Shown here piece by piece: positions 38,084 through 46,107 of a stretch of 64,000 nucleotides of DNA; the first letter of the stretch is position 1; every line of letters begins with the position of its first letter. The position numbers and the translations under genes are program-made. The stretch is from Sulfolobus sp. S-194 (lineage in GTDB: Archaea; Thermoproteota; Thermoprotei_A; Sulfolobales; Sulfolobaceae), in NCBI RefSeq assembly GCF_012222305.1, contig NZ_CP035730.1:806001-870000 (forward strand). The letters run 5' to 3'. The notes under the pieces were generated by a model. The model saw only the letters and a list, made by a program, of their open reading frames with translations, searched no databases and was not told the origin of the DNA.

Positions 38084-38446
38084 ATGAGAATAGTTGTAAC
38101 ATATGATAAAGAATTTAATCTAAAACCTCTTGATGAGGCAGAAATAATTGGGCTAATTGATGAAGAAAAGAAAGAAGTAGAGCAATATGAAAATCCTGGT
38201 ATTGGGAGTAAAGAAATGACCATGGATGCAATATTAAGTCTAAGTCCAGATGCTATAGTAGTTAGTAAAGGTTTCTTATGCCCTGGTTCCTATATGATGT
38301 CTTATGGAAGAATAAAATATATACCAACAGAATTAAAGACATTAAATGATGTGTTGAATCACTTAGAAGAATTAAAAAAGAATATGAAAGAAGAATTAGA
38401 AGAAGAGATGTATGCTGAGGAACATATGCATCATCGTTTTTACTGA
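38084..38446 (+). CDS. NifX/NifB C-domain-like (dinitrogenase cofactor-like) protein
   Basis: Small alpha/beta protein: VVTYDKEFNLKPLDEAEIIGLIDEE at the N-terminus, and SPDAIVVSKGFLCPGSYMMSYGRIKYIPTE, in which Lys/Cys precede the last strand as in the NifX/NifB C-terminal fold. The tail is acidic and His-rich (EEHMHHRFY). Precise function unknown; related proteins carry metal-sulfur cofactors. It converges with the rhodanese gene (7-base overlap). Confidence 0.55.
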   Translation: MRIVVTYDKEFNLKPLDEAEIIGLIDEEKKEVEQYENPGIGSKEMTMDAILSLSPDAIVVSKGFLCPGSYMMSYGRIKYIPTELKTLNDVLNHLEELKKNMKEELEEEMYAEEHMHHRFY

Positions 38447-38841
38447 AGTTCTTCTAACCATTTTTCCCATAGTTTACCGTTTTCGTCCATGCCAGATGTA
38501 ACTTCATAGCCCATTTGCATCCATCCTGCCATTCCGCTAATCATGTAATAAACTTTTTTACCTTTCCATAACTCTGGCATACCATATGTTGCATATCTAG
38601 CCCTATTCCCGTGTTCACAAATTACTGCAACTTCTTTGTGCTGTATCTTATGAAGGAGAATATCTAAGTAGTCTAATGGTACTAGAAGGGCTCCAGGTAT
38701 GTGATGATCCTCGTATTCCATTGGTGTTCTTATATCTAGCAGTAAAACTTGTTTTTTCTTCCATAGTTTTCTTACAACTGAAGGAAATACATCTATTATA
38801 TGAGGATAAAATGGTGATACATATTGTTCGTTTACTTCCAT
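38440..38841 (-). CDS. Rhodanese-like sulfurtransferase
   Basis: Single rhodanese domain of 133 residues. Motifs: LLLDIRTPMEYEDHHIPGALLVPL and the active-site loop CEHGNRARYA with the persulfide-forming Cys (C-x-x-G-x-R). Carries sulfur as a persulfide. The only obvious Cys is the active-site one. It stands in the sulfur gene run but on the opposite strand to the TusA operon. Confidence 0.9.
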   Translation of the reverse strand: MEVNEQYVSPFYPHIIDVFPSVVRKLWKKKQVLLLDIRTPMEYEDHHIPGALLVPLDYLDILLHKIQHKEVAVICEHGNRARYATYGMPELWKGKKVYYMISGMAGWMQMGYEVTSGMDENGKLWEKWLEELQ

Positions 38842-39087
38842 TTCTAATCTATCTTTAACATTGTTAAAGGAGCTTAAATTTTTTTCTTTTAAAAGAATTT
38901 AACTCAATTAGTTTGTTTTCAATAAAAGAAACAATCTATATCCTAGTTTGGTAGTTTCAAATTATTATTAGCTTTGTAAAAACTATATTTAGTAAAAATT
39001 GTACATATAAAATAAAATTTTATGAAAATGCATTTAGCGAAATATTTAAATATTGTATAAGATATGAATATTATAAGGGTGTGTTAT

Positions 39088-39321
39088 ATGAGTCAACTCA
39101 AAATATATAAAGAACTTGATCTAACAAGCTCTTCATGTGCTGGTCCTATAGGAGAACTTTCTGGTGTACTAGAAGAAATTAAAGAGGGAGAAGCTATTAA
39201 AGTAATTTTAGGAGATGAGGCAACTAAAAAAGATGTTGAAGCTTTTGTAAAGAAGAAGGGGTATAAGATAGTTCAATCCACACAAGATGGAAAGAATTTT
39301 GTACTCTTAATTACCAGGTGA
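39088..39321 (+). CDS. TusA/SirA-like sulfur carrier
   Basis: Sulfur carrier: the family motif CPxP is changed to SSSCAGPIGELSGVL, keeping the Cys and the second Pro, with the VILGDEATKKDVEAFVKKKGYKIV strand and helix of the fold. Start ATG 39088 follows GGGTG at 39078; the in-frame ATG 39064 is upstream of it. First of four genes (TusA, SQR-like, DsrE-like, DUF1641) each preceded by a GGTG-type Shine-Dalgarno site. Confidence 0.8.
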   Translation: MSQLKIYKELDLTSSSCAGPIGELSGVLEEIKEGEAIKVILGDEATKKDVEAFVKKKGYKIVQSTQDGKNFVLLITR

Positions 39322-39327
39322 GATAAA

Positions 39328-40482
39328 ATGAAGAGAGTTATTATTGCTGGAGGAAATATAGCTGGTACAATTGTTGCAAATAGATTGGCTAAAAAGCTAG
39401 ATGAAGAATTAGATAAGGGAGAAGTAGAAATAGTGGTTCTCAATAATACTGATGAACATGTTTACCTACCCGGTCAATTATTAGTTGCTTATGGTTTAGA
39501 GAATCCAATAGAATTAAAAAGAAAAGAGAGTGAACTATTAGATCCTAGAATCAAATTCCTACATGGGCAGAAGGGTACGATTAGCAAAATAGATGTTGCA
39601 AACCACTCTGTTGTAACAGCTGATGGTTTATCTCATTCATACGATTATTTAGTTATAACTACTGGTGTTGAATATACCTGGGATGAGGTTCCAGGTTATA
39701 GATCCGCAGCACTCTCTCCATATGAGTTTGACGGAGCATTAAAGATGAGAGAAGCATTAGAAAAATTCCAAGGAGGTACTGTGGTAGTTAATGTAGCTAA
39801 ATTGCCTCATAGATGTCCAGTTGCTCCATTAGAAGTTACATTAATTCTAGACGATTATTTAAGAAAGAGAGGGATTAGGGATAAGACTAAGATAATTTAT
39901 ACATATCCAACTCAAGGTGTATTTGGTAGGCCTATAACGAACAAGTTTATGTTAAAGTTGTTTGAGGAAAGAGGCATAGAAGTTCATTCACCATTTAATG
40001 TTACCAAAGTAGATCCTAATGAGAAAATTATCGAATCACAAGAAGGTGGAAAAATTAAGTTTGATTTATTGTTAGGTGTTCCTCCAAACATGGGCGCTAA
40101 GGTTATTGAGGATTCTGGAATAGGAGATAGAAGGAGATGGGTTCCAACTGATAAATTCACGTTAAGAATGAAAGATCAAAGCAATGTATATGTAATGGGT
40201 GATGCAACAGATTTACCAGTGTCAAAGGCGGGATCTACGGCTGATTTTGAATCTTATATTGTTGCTCATAACATAGCTAATGATATTAAAGGAAATATGG
40301 GTATTAAGCATTATGGAGGAGATGTATTATGTTATATAGCTACTGGTACAGATACTGCAACATATATTAGATTTAGTTACACAATGAACGAGAATCCGCC
40401 ACCACCTTCGTATGTACACTGGTGGGGTAAAATAGGATATAATAAATTATACTGGACCGTAACGGCTAAAGCTGTGGTGTGA
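39328..40482 (+). CDS. Sulfide:quinone oxidoreductase-like FAD protein
   Basis: FAD-dependent disulfide oxidoreductase related to SQR and type II NADH dehydrogenases. Seen: [19 protein letters not shown] (FAD dinucleotide site), [18 protein letters not shown], and [18 protein letters not shown] (flavin-binding). A redox Cys is in [11 protein letters not shown] and another in [10 protein letters not shown]. Canonical SQR has three cysteines; here two fit. The GGTGA at 39317 overlaps the TusA stop. Probably oxidises a sulfane/thiol substrate to a quinone, at the membrane. Confidence 0.85.
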   Translation: MKRVIIAGGNIAGTIVANRLAKKLDEELDKGEVEIVVLNNTDEHVYLPGQLLVAYGLENPIELKRKESELLDPRIKFLHGQKGTISKIDVANHSVVTADGLSHSYDYLVITTGVEYTWDEVPGYRSAALSPYEFDGALKMREALEKFQGGTVVVNVAKLPHRCPVAPLEVTLILDDYLRKRGIRDKTKIIYTYPTQGVFGRPITNKFMLKLFEERGIEVHSPFNVTKVDPNEKIIESQEGGKIKFDLLLGVPPNMGAKVIEDSGIGDRRRWVPTDKFTLRMKDQSNVYVMGDATDLPVSKAGSTADFESYIVAHNIANDIKGNMGIKHYGGDVLCYIATGTDTATYIRFSYTMNENPPPPSYVHWWGKIGYNKLYWTVTAKAVV

Positions 40483-40483
40483 A

Positions 40484-40867
40484 ATGGCTAAAGTAGGGAT
40501 TGTTTTAGGTACTAATGAACTCTCAAAAGTCCTATATGCTGGAATGTGGGCTGTAATATCAGCATCTATGGGAGATGAAGTAATAGTTTTTGCTACCATG
40601 GATGGTGTTAAAGCTTTCCTTAAGGAAAACCCAGATTTTAAAGTTACTGATGAAGCCTCAAAAAAAGTAAAAGAAAGCAAGGAGGATGTTCTATCATATT
40701 ATAGAAAGGCTAAGAAAACTGGGAAACTTAAAATATATGCATGCTCTTATGCATCTAAACTCTTCGGTTTAGAGAAAGGTAATTATGATGATGTAGTTGA
40801 TGATATTGTAGGAATTACAAGCTTTCAAATGGATTTAGAGGGAGGCCAACTACTTTCAGTTTGGTGA
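40484..40867 (+). CDS. DsrE/DsrF-like sulfur-transfer protein
   Basis: 127-residue DsrE-like alpha/beta protein (VGIVLGTNELSKVLYAGMWAVISASMGDEVIVFATMDG), with a Cys in KLKIYACSYASKLFG as the expected persulfide carrier. DsrE proteins relay sulfur between TusA and other donors. Its start ATG 40484 follows the SQR stop with GGTGTG overlapping. Same operon. Confidence 0.82.
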   Translation: MAKVGIVLGTNELSKVLYAGMWAVISASMGDEVIVFATMDGVKAFLKENPDFKVTDEASKKVKESKEDVLSYYRKAKKTGKLKIYACSYASKLFGLEKGNYDDVVDDIVGITSFQMDLEGGQLLSVW

Positions 40868-40871
40868 TTAA

Positions 40872-41993
40872 ATGCAAGAGCTTAATTTAGAGAAACTAGT
40901 AGAAAAACTTGATAATAAAAAGATAGAAGAATTAACGGAAATATTAGATCAACTTCCAACATTAAATGAGACATTAAAAACTGTGTCACAACTTAAAGAG
41001 TCTGGTGCATTGGATGCTTTAGTTAACCTTTCATACTCAGCTAAAGTTGTGAGGGATATGTTAACTGATGATGCCATTGAAAATGTAGCTGATATGTTAG
41101 GAGGACTAATGGAATTATCTGAAATTATATCAGAGAATGGAAATAAATTTGCTGAATTTGTGAAACACTTAGACCTAATGGATGAGTTACTTCATACTCT
41201 TCATCAACTTAAAGAAACTGGAGCTTTAAATGCCGCAATTGATGCATTATATGGGCTAAAGACTTTGCGTGATATGTTGAATGATGAGGCAATAAGTAAT
41301 TTATCTGATTCTCTATCTGGCATTTTAGAGTTTTCATCGGTATTCTTACAAAATTATGATAAAATTAGTGAGACTATAAGACATATAGGAGTTGTGAATG
41401 ATCTTATACTAAAAGTTAAGGAATTGAACGATTCAGGGGCATTGAGTGCATTAACAGACTCTGCTTATATGTTAAAGACTTTGCGTGATATGTTGAATGA
41501 TGAGGCAATAAGTAACCTAGCTACTTCAATATCTGGTTTACTTGAGTTATCTTCAGCTGTTTATGAAAATTATGATCATGTTATGAAAGTAATTAAGAAT
41601 ATGGATGTAGCTAGTGAAATTCTAGATAAAATAAAAGAATTAAAGTCTAGTGGTGCCTTAGATGCAGTATTTGATGCAACATATTTTCTAAAGACTTTAA
41701 AAGATATGTTAAATGATGAAGCTGTAGCAAATATAACAACAACACTATCACTTACACTAGATTTCTTACCTAGAGGTATCGAATTTCTCAATCACGCTAT
41801 GAATCCAGTATTCTATAATATGGTGTCTTCTCTCACATCTCCAGAAGCTCAGAAGCTTTTATCCAATCCTCCAAAGATCACGTTAGGTGGATTAGTTGCT
41901 GCTTTTAGGGATGAAGATATCCAACGCGGTTTTGGTATTTTCTTAACAATTTTAAAAATTTTAGGGAAAAACTACAAAATAAATTTATCGTAG
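40872..41993 (+). CDS. DUF1641 protein with four 72-residue repeats
   Basis: Helical repeat protein. The phrase LK-x-SGALDA recurs at residues 42-48, 114-120, 186-192 and 258-264, an exact 72-residue period, each followed by RDML-x-DEA/DDA. Repeats two and three share 43 identical bases (41257-41299 and 41473-41515), 216 bp apart, so the copies have been homogenised recently. DUF1641 proteins accompany SQR-like and formate dehydrogenase-like genes. Function unknown; perhaps a scaffold or membrane anchor. GGTGAT lies at 40863-40868. Confidence 0.85.
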   Translation: MQELNLEKLVEKLDNKKIEELTEILDQLPTLNETLKTVSQLKESGALDALVNLSYSAKVVRDMLTDDAIENVADMLGGLMELSEIISENGNKFAEFVKHLDLMDELLHTLHQLKETGALNAAIDALYGLKTLRDMLNDEAISNLSDSLSGILEFSSVFLQNYDKISETIRHIGVVNDLILKVKELNDSGALSALTDSAYMLKTLRDMLNDEAISNLATSISGLLELSSAVYENYDHVMKVIKNMDVASEILDKIKELKSSGALDAVFDATYFLKTLKDMLNDEAVANITTTLSLTLDFLPRGIEFLNHAMNPVFYNMVSSLTSPEAQKLLSNPPKITLGGLVAAFRDEDIQRGFGIFLTILKILGKNYKINLS

Positions 41994-42042
41994 AAAAGTT
42001 TTAAAGCGATCTTTTTTATATCTTTTTTTGGTGTATTCAAAT

Positions 42043-43431
42043 ATGGATATATTTACGAAATTTAGAGAGAATTTAGAAGTTTATAAAAGTATGGGTTTAA
42101 ATCCTTTGTCTCTTGCAACTGGTTGTGCTGTAAAAGTTGATTTAATAGATACTGTATATCCGGCTTTAGAGAAAATAAGAAAAATTCTCGAAGAAAGAAA
42201 TATTACTATATTACCTAGGGAAGACGCCGATATCTTTGTTAGTAGAGAGAGAATAGAAATGAAAAGACTCATTAATGGTGGAGAATTTGATGCAGATAGA
42301 GCAATAAGTCTTATTCAAGTTAATCAAGAGACTGCTGGTAACCCAGATGCATTTTCACAATTTTTAGTTAGGGTTTATACTTCAATTAAAACTAGCAGGA
42401 AATTAACTATAGGTAAAGGTCATTCCATTGTTACTACAAAGAAAGATGGTGAGGTTGCAGTATTAGACTTATTTAGATTAGAGGGAAGAGAAGAAAAATC
42501 TTATACAGTTGCTAACAATGATACTATACAAATAGTTGATCCCCTAGATAATCCTGGTTCTCAAGTTCAAGTTGATGTTGCTATATCTAATTCTCTTAAC
42601 GATTTATTTACAAAAGGTGTCTTTCAAGATTTAACCGTTGTTCCCGTTGTAGATGCGCCAAACATTGAATTAAAAAAGAAATTGCTATCTAACTATGAAA
42701 ATTATGTTAAGAAATATGGTATGAACTTGAGGGATGATATTCAACCATCCGTCGGAACTTTGATGATGGGTGCAACGGTAGTTGGTAAGAGTAATCATGA
42801 ACTTCCAACTTTTTATGAGAAAGTTAGTGAGAATATGGTAATTATAACCACCAGATTCTTCGGTGAGCTGACACCTATAAATGTTCACCTTTGGTCATTG
42901 GCTGTACCAGAACTTATTGAAATGATGGAGAACAGAGGAATATCTTTCTCTAAGGTAGAGAAAGTCAAAAGTGAGGCATTAGAAATAATGAGAAGGCCAA
43001 ACATACACGTTGCTAAGGTGATTTACTCTTATTTACCAGAATTCGGTAAGTCTTTTGATGAGAGATCACATATAGCTATGACAACTGATGTCACTGGCCC
43101 TGGAATATTTGTTATAAAGGAATTTGCTGAGAAGGCCAGAGTTGACGTTGAATTAACTAGCATTCCGGTTGTCGATAGGGATATATGTGAATTTGCAACA
43201 GAGAATTTCATAATACCTAATTCTACTATAGGAACAAACGGTGCCATAGTGATGTTTGCAGATAAGAGAATAGCTGATAATATAATGGAGGATCTAACTA
43301 AGGTTGGTGAAAAACCAGAAATTATAGGTTATGTTAAGGGTAAAGGCAACGGTAGTGTATACGCACCTAAAGATGTAATGAAATTAATAAGAAGAGATAA
43401 TGTATTGAAGCAATTTAAAATAAAAGAATAA
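42043..43431 (+). CDS. SelD-like (selenophosphate synthetase-related) sulfur-metabolism protein
   Basis: PurM-fold protein with SelD marks: TGCAVKV near the N-terminus (equivalent to SelD AGCGCKI, keeping Cys and Lys), ISNSLNDLF (equivalent to NAISDIF Asp) and [12 protein letters not shown] (SelD TDVTGFGLLGH). The predicted Mg/ATP Asp residues at those two motifs are kept. About 460 residues, longer than SelD (about 350), with an inserted region near residues 110-190. Start ATG 42043 follows GGTGT. No selenoprotein machinery is visible here, so it probably makes an activated sulfur/selenium donor. Confidence 0.75.
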   Translation: MDIFTKFRENLEVYKSMGLNPLSLATGCAVKVDLIDTVYPALEKIRKILEERNITILPREDADIFVSRERIEMKRLINGGEFDADRAISLIQVNQETAGNPDAFSQFLVRVYTSIKTSRKLTIGKGHSIVTTKKDGEVAVLDLFRLEGREEKSYTVANNDTIQIVDPLDNPGSQVQVDVAISNSLNDLFTKGVFQDLTVVPVVDAPNIELKKKLLSNYENYVKKYGMNLRDDIQPSVGTLMMGATVVGKSNHELPTFYEKVSENMVIITTRFFGELTPINVHLWSLAVPELIEMMENRGISFSKVEKVKSEALEIMRRPNIHVAKVIYSYLPEFGKSFDERSHIAMTTDVTGPGIFVIKEFAEKARVDVELTSIPVVDRDICEFATENFIIPNSTIGTNGAIVMFADKRIADNIMEDLTKVGEKPEIIGYVKGKGNGSVYAPKDVMKLIRRDNVLKQFKIKE

Positions 43432-43446
43432 AATGTTTGATAACAA

Positions 43447-43459
43447 ACTTTATTTTTTA
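43447..43459 (+). promoter_or_regulatory. TATA-like element of the hydroxyisobutyrate dehydrogenase-type gene
   Basis: ACTTTATTTTTTA about 26 nt before ATG 43479; supports that start instead of the upstream TTG 43437. Confidence 0.45.
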
Positions 43460-43478
43460 TCTCTACTACTTCCTTATT

Positions 43479-44348
43479 ATGCGTATTGGTTTAGCTGGTT
43501 TAGGTGTTATGGGATATAGGATAGGTGCAAACTTAGTAAAGGCTGGTAAATTAGATGTAGTATATAACAGAACTATTAATAAGGCAGAGCAGTTTAGTAA
43601 GGAATATGGCGTTAAATACGTAATCGACCCTAAAGAGTTAATTAAATCTACAGATCTATTAATAACAATGTTAGCTGATGATAATGCAGTTTCTTCATTC
43701 CTACTGCCTCTAGTCCCTTATGCTAAAGATAAAATAATTGTTGATATGTCTACAATATCTCCTTCAACTTCAATTAGCATTGCTAATGAGATAATGAAGA
43801 ATGGTGGTATAATGTATGATGCCCCAGTAATTGGTACTTCAATATTTGCAGAACAGAAGAAACTGACTGTACTATTGGGCGGACCAGAATCTCATGTAAA
43901 TACTGTTACAGAAATTTTGAAGGAAACAGCTTCCACAATAATCTACATAGGTAAGAATGGGATGGGCCTTTATGCTAAATTGGTAAATAACCTTATGGTT
44001 GGTGTATATGTAGCAGCTCTAGCTGAAGCTTATAATTTTGGAATTTCTGCCGGACTAAAACCAGAGGATGTCCATAAAGTTTTAGCATTGTATGGTAGTG
44101 CTAAATCTCCGACCTCAGAGCTAAAAGTTCCAAAGATGATGAAATCTGATTATTCAACTCAGTTTGCAACTAAACATATGAGAAAAGACTTAGAAATTAT
44201 AACCAAGGAAACACAGAATTTACATGTAGTTAATCCATTATCGTCTTTAGCACTTCAGCTTTATCGTTTTGCTGAAGCTTTAGGGTATTCAGAAGCTGAT
44301 TATGCAGCTATTCTTGAGGTATACAAGAAGGCTAATTTAGTTAAGTAA
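43479..44348 (+). CDS. 3-hydroxyisobutyrate dehydrogenase-family beta-hydroxyacid dehydrogenase
   Basis: NAD(P)-dependent oxidoreductase. [21 protein letters not shown] is the Rossmann loop; [12 protein letters not shown] the substrate motif; [16 protein letters not shown] carries the catalytic Lys (GxGxxxKxxxN). ATG 43479 is the start; TTG 43437 would add 14 hydrophobic residues and is unlikely. 289 residues. Likely substrates are 3-hydroxyisobutyrate, tartronate semialdehyde or succinic semialdehyde-type carbonyls. Confidence 0.87.
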   Translation: MRIGLAGLGVMGYRIGANLVKAGKLDVVYNRTINKAEQFSKEYGVKYVIDPKELIKSTDLLITMLADDNAVSSFLLPLVPYAKDKIIVDMSTISPSTSISIANEIMKNGGIMYDAPVIGTSIFAEQKKLTVLLGGPESHVNTVTEILKETASTIIYIGKNGMGLYAKLVNNLMVGVYVAALAEAYNFGISAGLKPEDVHKVLALYGSAKSPTSELKVPKMMKSDYSTQFATKHMRKDLEIITKETQNLHVVNPLSSLALQLYRFAEALGYSEADYAAILEVYKKANLVK

Positions 44349-44709
44349 GGGCTAGGATATCTTCTTTTCCATTGATCTTCTTTCTGCCTCTAAACCCTTC
44401 TTCTGCATAATGCCAGTATTCAATATCCTTTTCATCAATTTTCCAGCAAAGGTATGCCGGCCTATTGTTAATTACTGCAGGGAAGTCTACTAATCCCATA
44501 TCTGGATCTCTAATAATAATCCCTTTTTGTGTTATTTCTTTTATAATTCTGTCGATCTGGATAGTATATTGAATTAATGCTTCTTTATCTCCTTTCATTA
44601 ATGCCTCTTCGGTAAAATATTTAATTTTTTTCATTTCTGAAAGTTTATTTCTAAGCCATGGCAGTAATTGTCTAGCTGTATTTAGATCAAAGTATGGATA
44701 TTCTGTCAC
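44341..44709 (-). CDS. DUF2203 family protein
   Basis: 122-residue protein of DUF2203: [21 protein letters not shown] at the N-terminus, [49 protein letters not shown] near the middle. Soluble, function unknown. Converges with the dehydrogenase gene by 8 bases. Confidence 0.82.
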   Translation of the reverse strand: MTEYPYFDLNTARQLLPWLRNKLSEMKKIKYFTEEALMKGDKEALIQYTIQIDRIIKEITQKGIIIRDPDMGLVDFPAVINNRPAYLCWKIDEKDIEYWHYAEEGFRGRKKINGKEDILALT

Positions 44710-44817
44710 ATTATATAATATGCCATCATAAGTTAAAAACTTAGAATAGACAGATGTCTATTATATTATATGGCTAAGGTTAAAATAATACGGGGACAAG
44801 TATTATGTTGACCAAAA

Positions 44818-44880
44818 ATGATATACAGAGAAATAGATTTAGATGAATATTTAACCTTGATGGCACTAGGATTTTATTAA
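44818..44880 (+). CDS. Possible 20-residue leader or small ORF before the HEPN-like gene
   Basis: ATG 44818 to TAA 44880 encodes MIYREIDLDEYLTLMALGFY; its stop overlaps the next ATG (TAATG). A further ATG 44770 is in the same frame but separated by a TGA at 44809. Chance is not excluded. Confidence 0.25.
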   Translation: MIYREIDLDEYLTLMALGFY

Positions 44881-45200
44881 TGAGATTATCTGAACAGTAC
44901 ATAAAAAATGCTTTATCGCTAAGTTTAGAGATGCTTAACAAAAACGATGGAAGCATAGCTGCTAAGGTATGGGAAAACGTTATAAAAGCTATAGTAGCTT
45001 TTGCGCAAGAGAAGAGTGGAAAAGATGTTTTGGCTTATGCTTTAACTTTTGCTTCTCTTCAGTCTGAGTTTAGAACTGGAGATTATATACCTATAATAAA
45101 GGAAACATTAAGGGTAGCTGAAAAAATTGGAATAGAAGATAAAGAGACAAAAGAGTTATACGATAAGGTTAAAGATCAGTTAAGTCAAAGGTCTTCATGA
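44880..45200 (+). CDS. Small helical protein, HEPN/PaREP1-like (tentative)
   Basis: 106-residue all-helical protein (LSLEMLNKNDGSIAAKVWENVIKAIVAFA), which resembles the HEPN/PaREP1 pattern of crenarchaeal small proteins, but no catalytic R-x4-6-H motif is seen. Its start ATG 44880 overlaps a preceding short ORF stop. It ends inside a C/D box sRNA candidate and overlaps no other gene. Function unknown. Confidence 0.5.
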   Translation: MRLSEQYIKNALSLSLEMLNKNDGSIAAKVWENVIKAIVAFAQEKSGKDVLAYALTFASLQSEFRTGDYIPIIKETLRVAEKIGIEDKETKELYDKVKDQLSQRSS

Positions 45201-45228
45201 GATCCGTGGGTTCTGACCTCATCACCAA
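45173..45228 (-). ncRNA. C/D box sRNA candidate between convergent genes
   Basis: Minus strand: C box GTGATGA (45225-45219), 12-nt guide GGTCAGAACCCA, D' CGGA (45206-45203, non-canonical), 4-nt spacer, C' ATGAAGA (45198-45192, one mismatch), 12-nt guide CCTTTGACTTAA, D CTGA (45179-45176). Both guides are exactly 12 nt. Targets not recognised. D' and C' each carry one mismatch to consensus. It overlaps the ends of both genes. Confidence 0.55.
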
Positions 45229-46067
45229 TCTTTTTCATTAGATACTATAATTACTTTACTTTTTGTTTCATTTATCCATTTTTTCACTAATTCTTTTTCC
45301 TCCTCATCTAAGTGTGCCTCAGGGTCTTCTATTATTAACAATTCTTTTTCAGTACCCCTAGTTAAAAAGAGTTTTAGTGATAAAAGGCTTAATAAATCTG
45401 ACGTAGCGTTATAGAGGATACTATCATCAAAATATACATAATTGTTTTCTTGGTTAACCCATATTTTATGATTATTTATTTCGTCTGTAAAACCTTGAGG
45501 CAAAAGCATTGAGTTGATAAATTCTGCAGCAATGCCGAAGGCTTTAGGAATCCCTGGTGCTCCCTCGTATTGATACACAAGGAATTTAGAGAAAGCATAA
45601 AGTAAGCCAGCTCTAGAAGAAGGAATTATGTATGGTTTTATTCTTTCTATTTTAGAAAAATAAAATGAGTCAACTTGAAAATTACCTTGTATACCCAGAG
45701 ATATGTTTGTAGGTTTTTCTTTTAGAATAATTTTTACAGAAATATTAAGGTTATCAATCTTACCAGAAATATTAATACTCGGTTGGTCAATCTCAAAATC
45801 ACCCTTAAAATATGTTGATGAAATTTCTAAGTCTGACTTTAAAAGCTGAAGAAAATATTTTTCAAAATTCTGTCTCCAGCTCTCTATAGGATCTCCTTTT
45901 AGATATCCGTAAAGTCTAGGTATGTTATAGATACTTTTCATCAAATAATATAGTAGTCTTACTGTATAATACTTATTTTCTCCCTTTTCTGATATAATAA
46001 TTTTCTTTGTGTTTGTAATATCTAATACTTTTTCACTCTGGTTGACGTTTATTTTTACTATCATCAC
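45222..46067 (-). CDS. AAA/SMC-like ATPase-derived protein with degenerate Walker A
   Basis: 281 residues. The C-terminal half has a Walker B and D-loop-like LLIIEDPEAHLDEEEKELVKKW, as in AAA_15/OLD/RecF-type ATPases. The N-terminal position of the P-loop reads ISEKGENKYYTVRL, lacking GK[ST]. So ATP binding is doubtful. No ABC-signature is certain. Function unknown. Convergent with the HEPN-like gene; divergent from the M1 aminopeptidase gene. Confidence 0.65.
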   Translation of the reverse strand: MMIVKINVNQSEKVLDITNTKKIIISEKGENKYYTVRLLYYLMKSIYNIPRLYGYLKGDPIESWRQNFEKYFLQLLKSDLEISSTYFKGDFEIDQPSINISGKIDNLNISVKIILKEKPTNISLGIQGNFQVDSFYFSKIERIKPYIIPSSRAGLLYAFSKFLVYQYEGAPGIPKAFGIAAEFINSMLLPQGFTDEINNHKIWVNQENNYVYFDDSILYNATSDLLSLLSLKLFLTRGTEKELLIIEDPEAHLDEEEKELVKKWINETKSKVIIVSNEKDW

Positions 46068-46076
46068 TAAAGGGTA

Positions 46077-46086
46077 GATTTATAGG
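46077..46086 (+). promoter_or_regulatory. TATA box of the M1 aminopeptidase gene
   Basis: GATTTATAGG, centred 26 nt before ATG 46108: leaderless start signal that favours ATG 46108 over TTG 46102. Confidence 0.55.
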
Positions 46087-46107
46087 TATATATTTTTCAT
46101 ATTGAAT

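Noticed and set aside
38842..39063. 222-bp gap before TusA as a hidden small gene
   Set aside because: Very AT-rich with no credible start, motif or RNA box pattern; it probably holds only promoters.
40872..41993. DUF1641 gene as a frameshifted fusion of several small genes
   Set aside because: The four repeats are in one uninterrupted frame with an exact 72-codon period.
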